Source: Actinomycetes bacterium (lineage in GTDB: Bacteria; Actinomycetota; Actinomycetes; Actinomycetales; Cellulomonadaceae). From it: a DNA stretch of 6,075 nucleotides. The stretch lies in the NCBI GenBank assembly GCA_023390875.1, contig JAEWCA010000026.1, positions 1 through 6,075 on the forward strand. Direction: 5' to 3'. Below the pieces are notes generated by a model. The model searched no databases, had not been told where the DNA came from, and worked only from the letters and a program-made list of their open reading frames with translations. Made by a program: the position numbers and the translations under genes. Shown here piece after piece: positions 5,912-6,075 of this stretch. The stretch's first letter is position 1, and every line of letters starts with the position of its first letter.

Positions 5912-6075
5912 TCAGCAGCAGCGCGCCGCGGGGCGGGCGTCCTGCTCGGCGTGCCGCGCGCGCCAGTACTCGCGCTCGGACACCGGCTCCGTGCCGGGAT
6001 GCGCGCGGGCGTGGTGCTCGACGTACCGCGCGTAGTCCCGGTCGCCGAGCAGGGTCGTCGTGTACCAGCGGACGG
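5912..6075 (-). CDS. YbdD/YjiX-family small protein (DUF466), N-terminus cut by window edge
   Basis: The frame is open from the window edge to TGA (5914-5912) and gives the last 53 residues. Characteristic features are RWYTTTLLGDRDYARYVEHH near the start, HPGTEPVSEREYWRARHAEQ in the middle and a terminal Arg-Cys-Cys, all hallmarks of the short (about 60-70 aa) YbdD/YjiX family. Only some 10 residues or so should be missing. In enterobacteria the gene lies next to cstA or btsT, carbon-starvation/pyruvate transporters, and YbdD is reported to be needed for CstA-dependent pyruvate uptake. The same arrangement would put a cstA homologue upstream, beyond base 6075. The Cys pair suggests metal or redox chemistry, but no activity is established from the sequence. 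Confidence 0.85.
   Translation of the reverse strand, partial: VRWYTTTLLGDRDYARYVEHHARAHPGTEPVSEREYWRARHAEQDARPAARCC

Noticed and set aside
5901..5940. G/C-only stretch at the end of the YbdD-family gene as a structured RNA or repeat
   Set aside because: It is explained by the coding 3' end (Pro-Ala-Ala-Arg-Cys-Cys) and ordinary high G+C content; no consistent inverted or direct repeat was found.

Overview
The window is chromosomal DNA of a very high-GC actinobacterium. The strong G/C bias at third codon positions, GTG starts, long antisense shadow frames and the protein sequences themselves fit a Cellulomonas-like member of the Micrococcales, although the genus is inference. Six protein genes are supported: four complete minus-strand genes, one of two partial minus-strand genes at each window edge, and one plus-strand transporter (seven coding features in all). 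Nothing looks phage-borne or transposon-borne, and there is no CRISPR array, tRNA or rRNA.

Left part (1-2013): a divergent regulator/transporter pair. A winged-helix, ArsR-like regulator reads leftwards and runs off the window at base 1. A 12-helix major facilitator superfamily exporter reads rightwards. They share a 55-bp intergenic region whose only clear structure is a GATTG-N8-CAATC inverted repeat over a TTGACT hexamer. This is the usual layout of a local repressor controlling an efflux pump, but the substrate is unknown.

Middle part (2017-3508): an exonuclease III (xth) gene and a PhnB-like VOC-fold gene, both on the minus strand. The exonuclease gene converges with the exporter, only 3 bp separating their stop codons. 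A strong G+C hairpin without a U tract lies between folD and the VOC gene and probably ends the folate transcript.

Right part (3509-6075): a one-carbon operon, glyA then folD, coupled through a TGATG stop/start overlap. GlyA makes 5,10-methylene-tetrahydrofolate from serine, and FolD oxidises and hydrolyses it to 10-formyl-tetrahydrofolate, the formyl donor for purine synthesis. The 232-bp leader region upstream of glyA contains a well-formed ZTP/ZMP (pfl motif) riboswitch aptamer. A plausible -10 hexamer places the transcription start at the first bases of the aptamer. Since ZMP/ZTP accumulate when 10-formyl-tetrahydrofolate runs short, the switch should raise glyA-folD expression in that state, closing a feedback loop. 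This is the most informative regulatory element here; it belongs to a known class rather than a new system.

At the right edge is the C-terminal part of a small YbdD/YjiX (DUF466) protein ending in Arg-Cys-Cys. Its usual partner, a CstA/BtsT-type pyruvate transporter, would be expected just beyond base 6075 on the minus strand. I did not find evidence for an entirely new biological system in this window.
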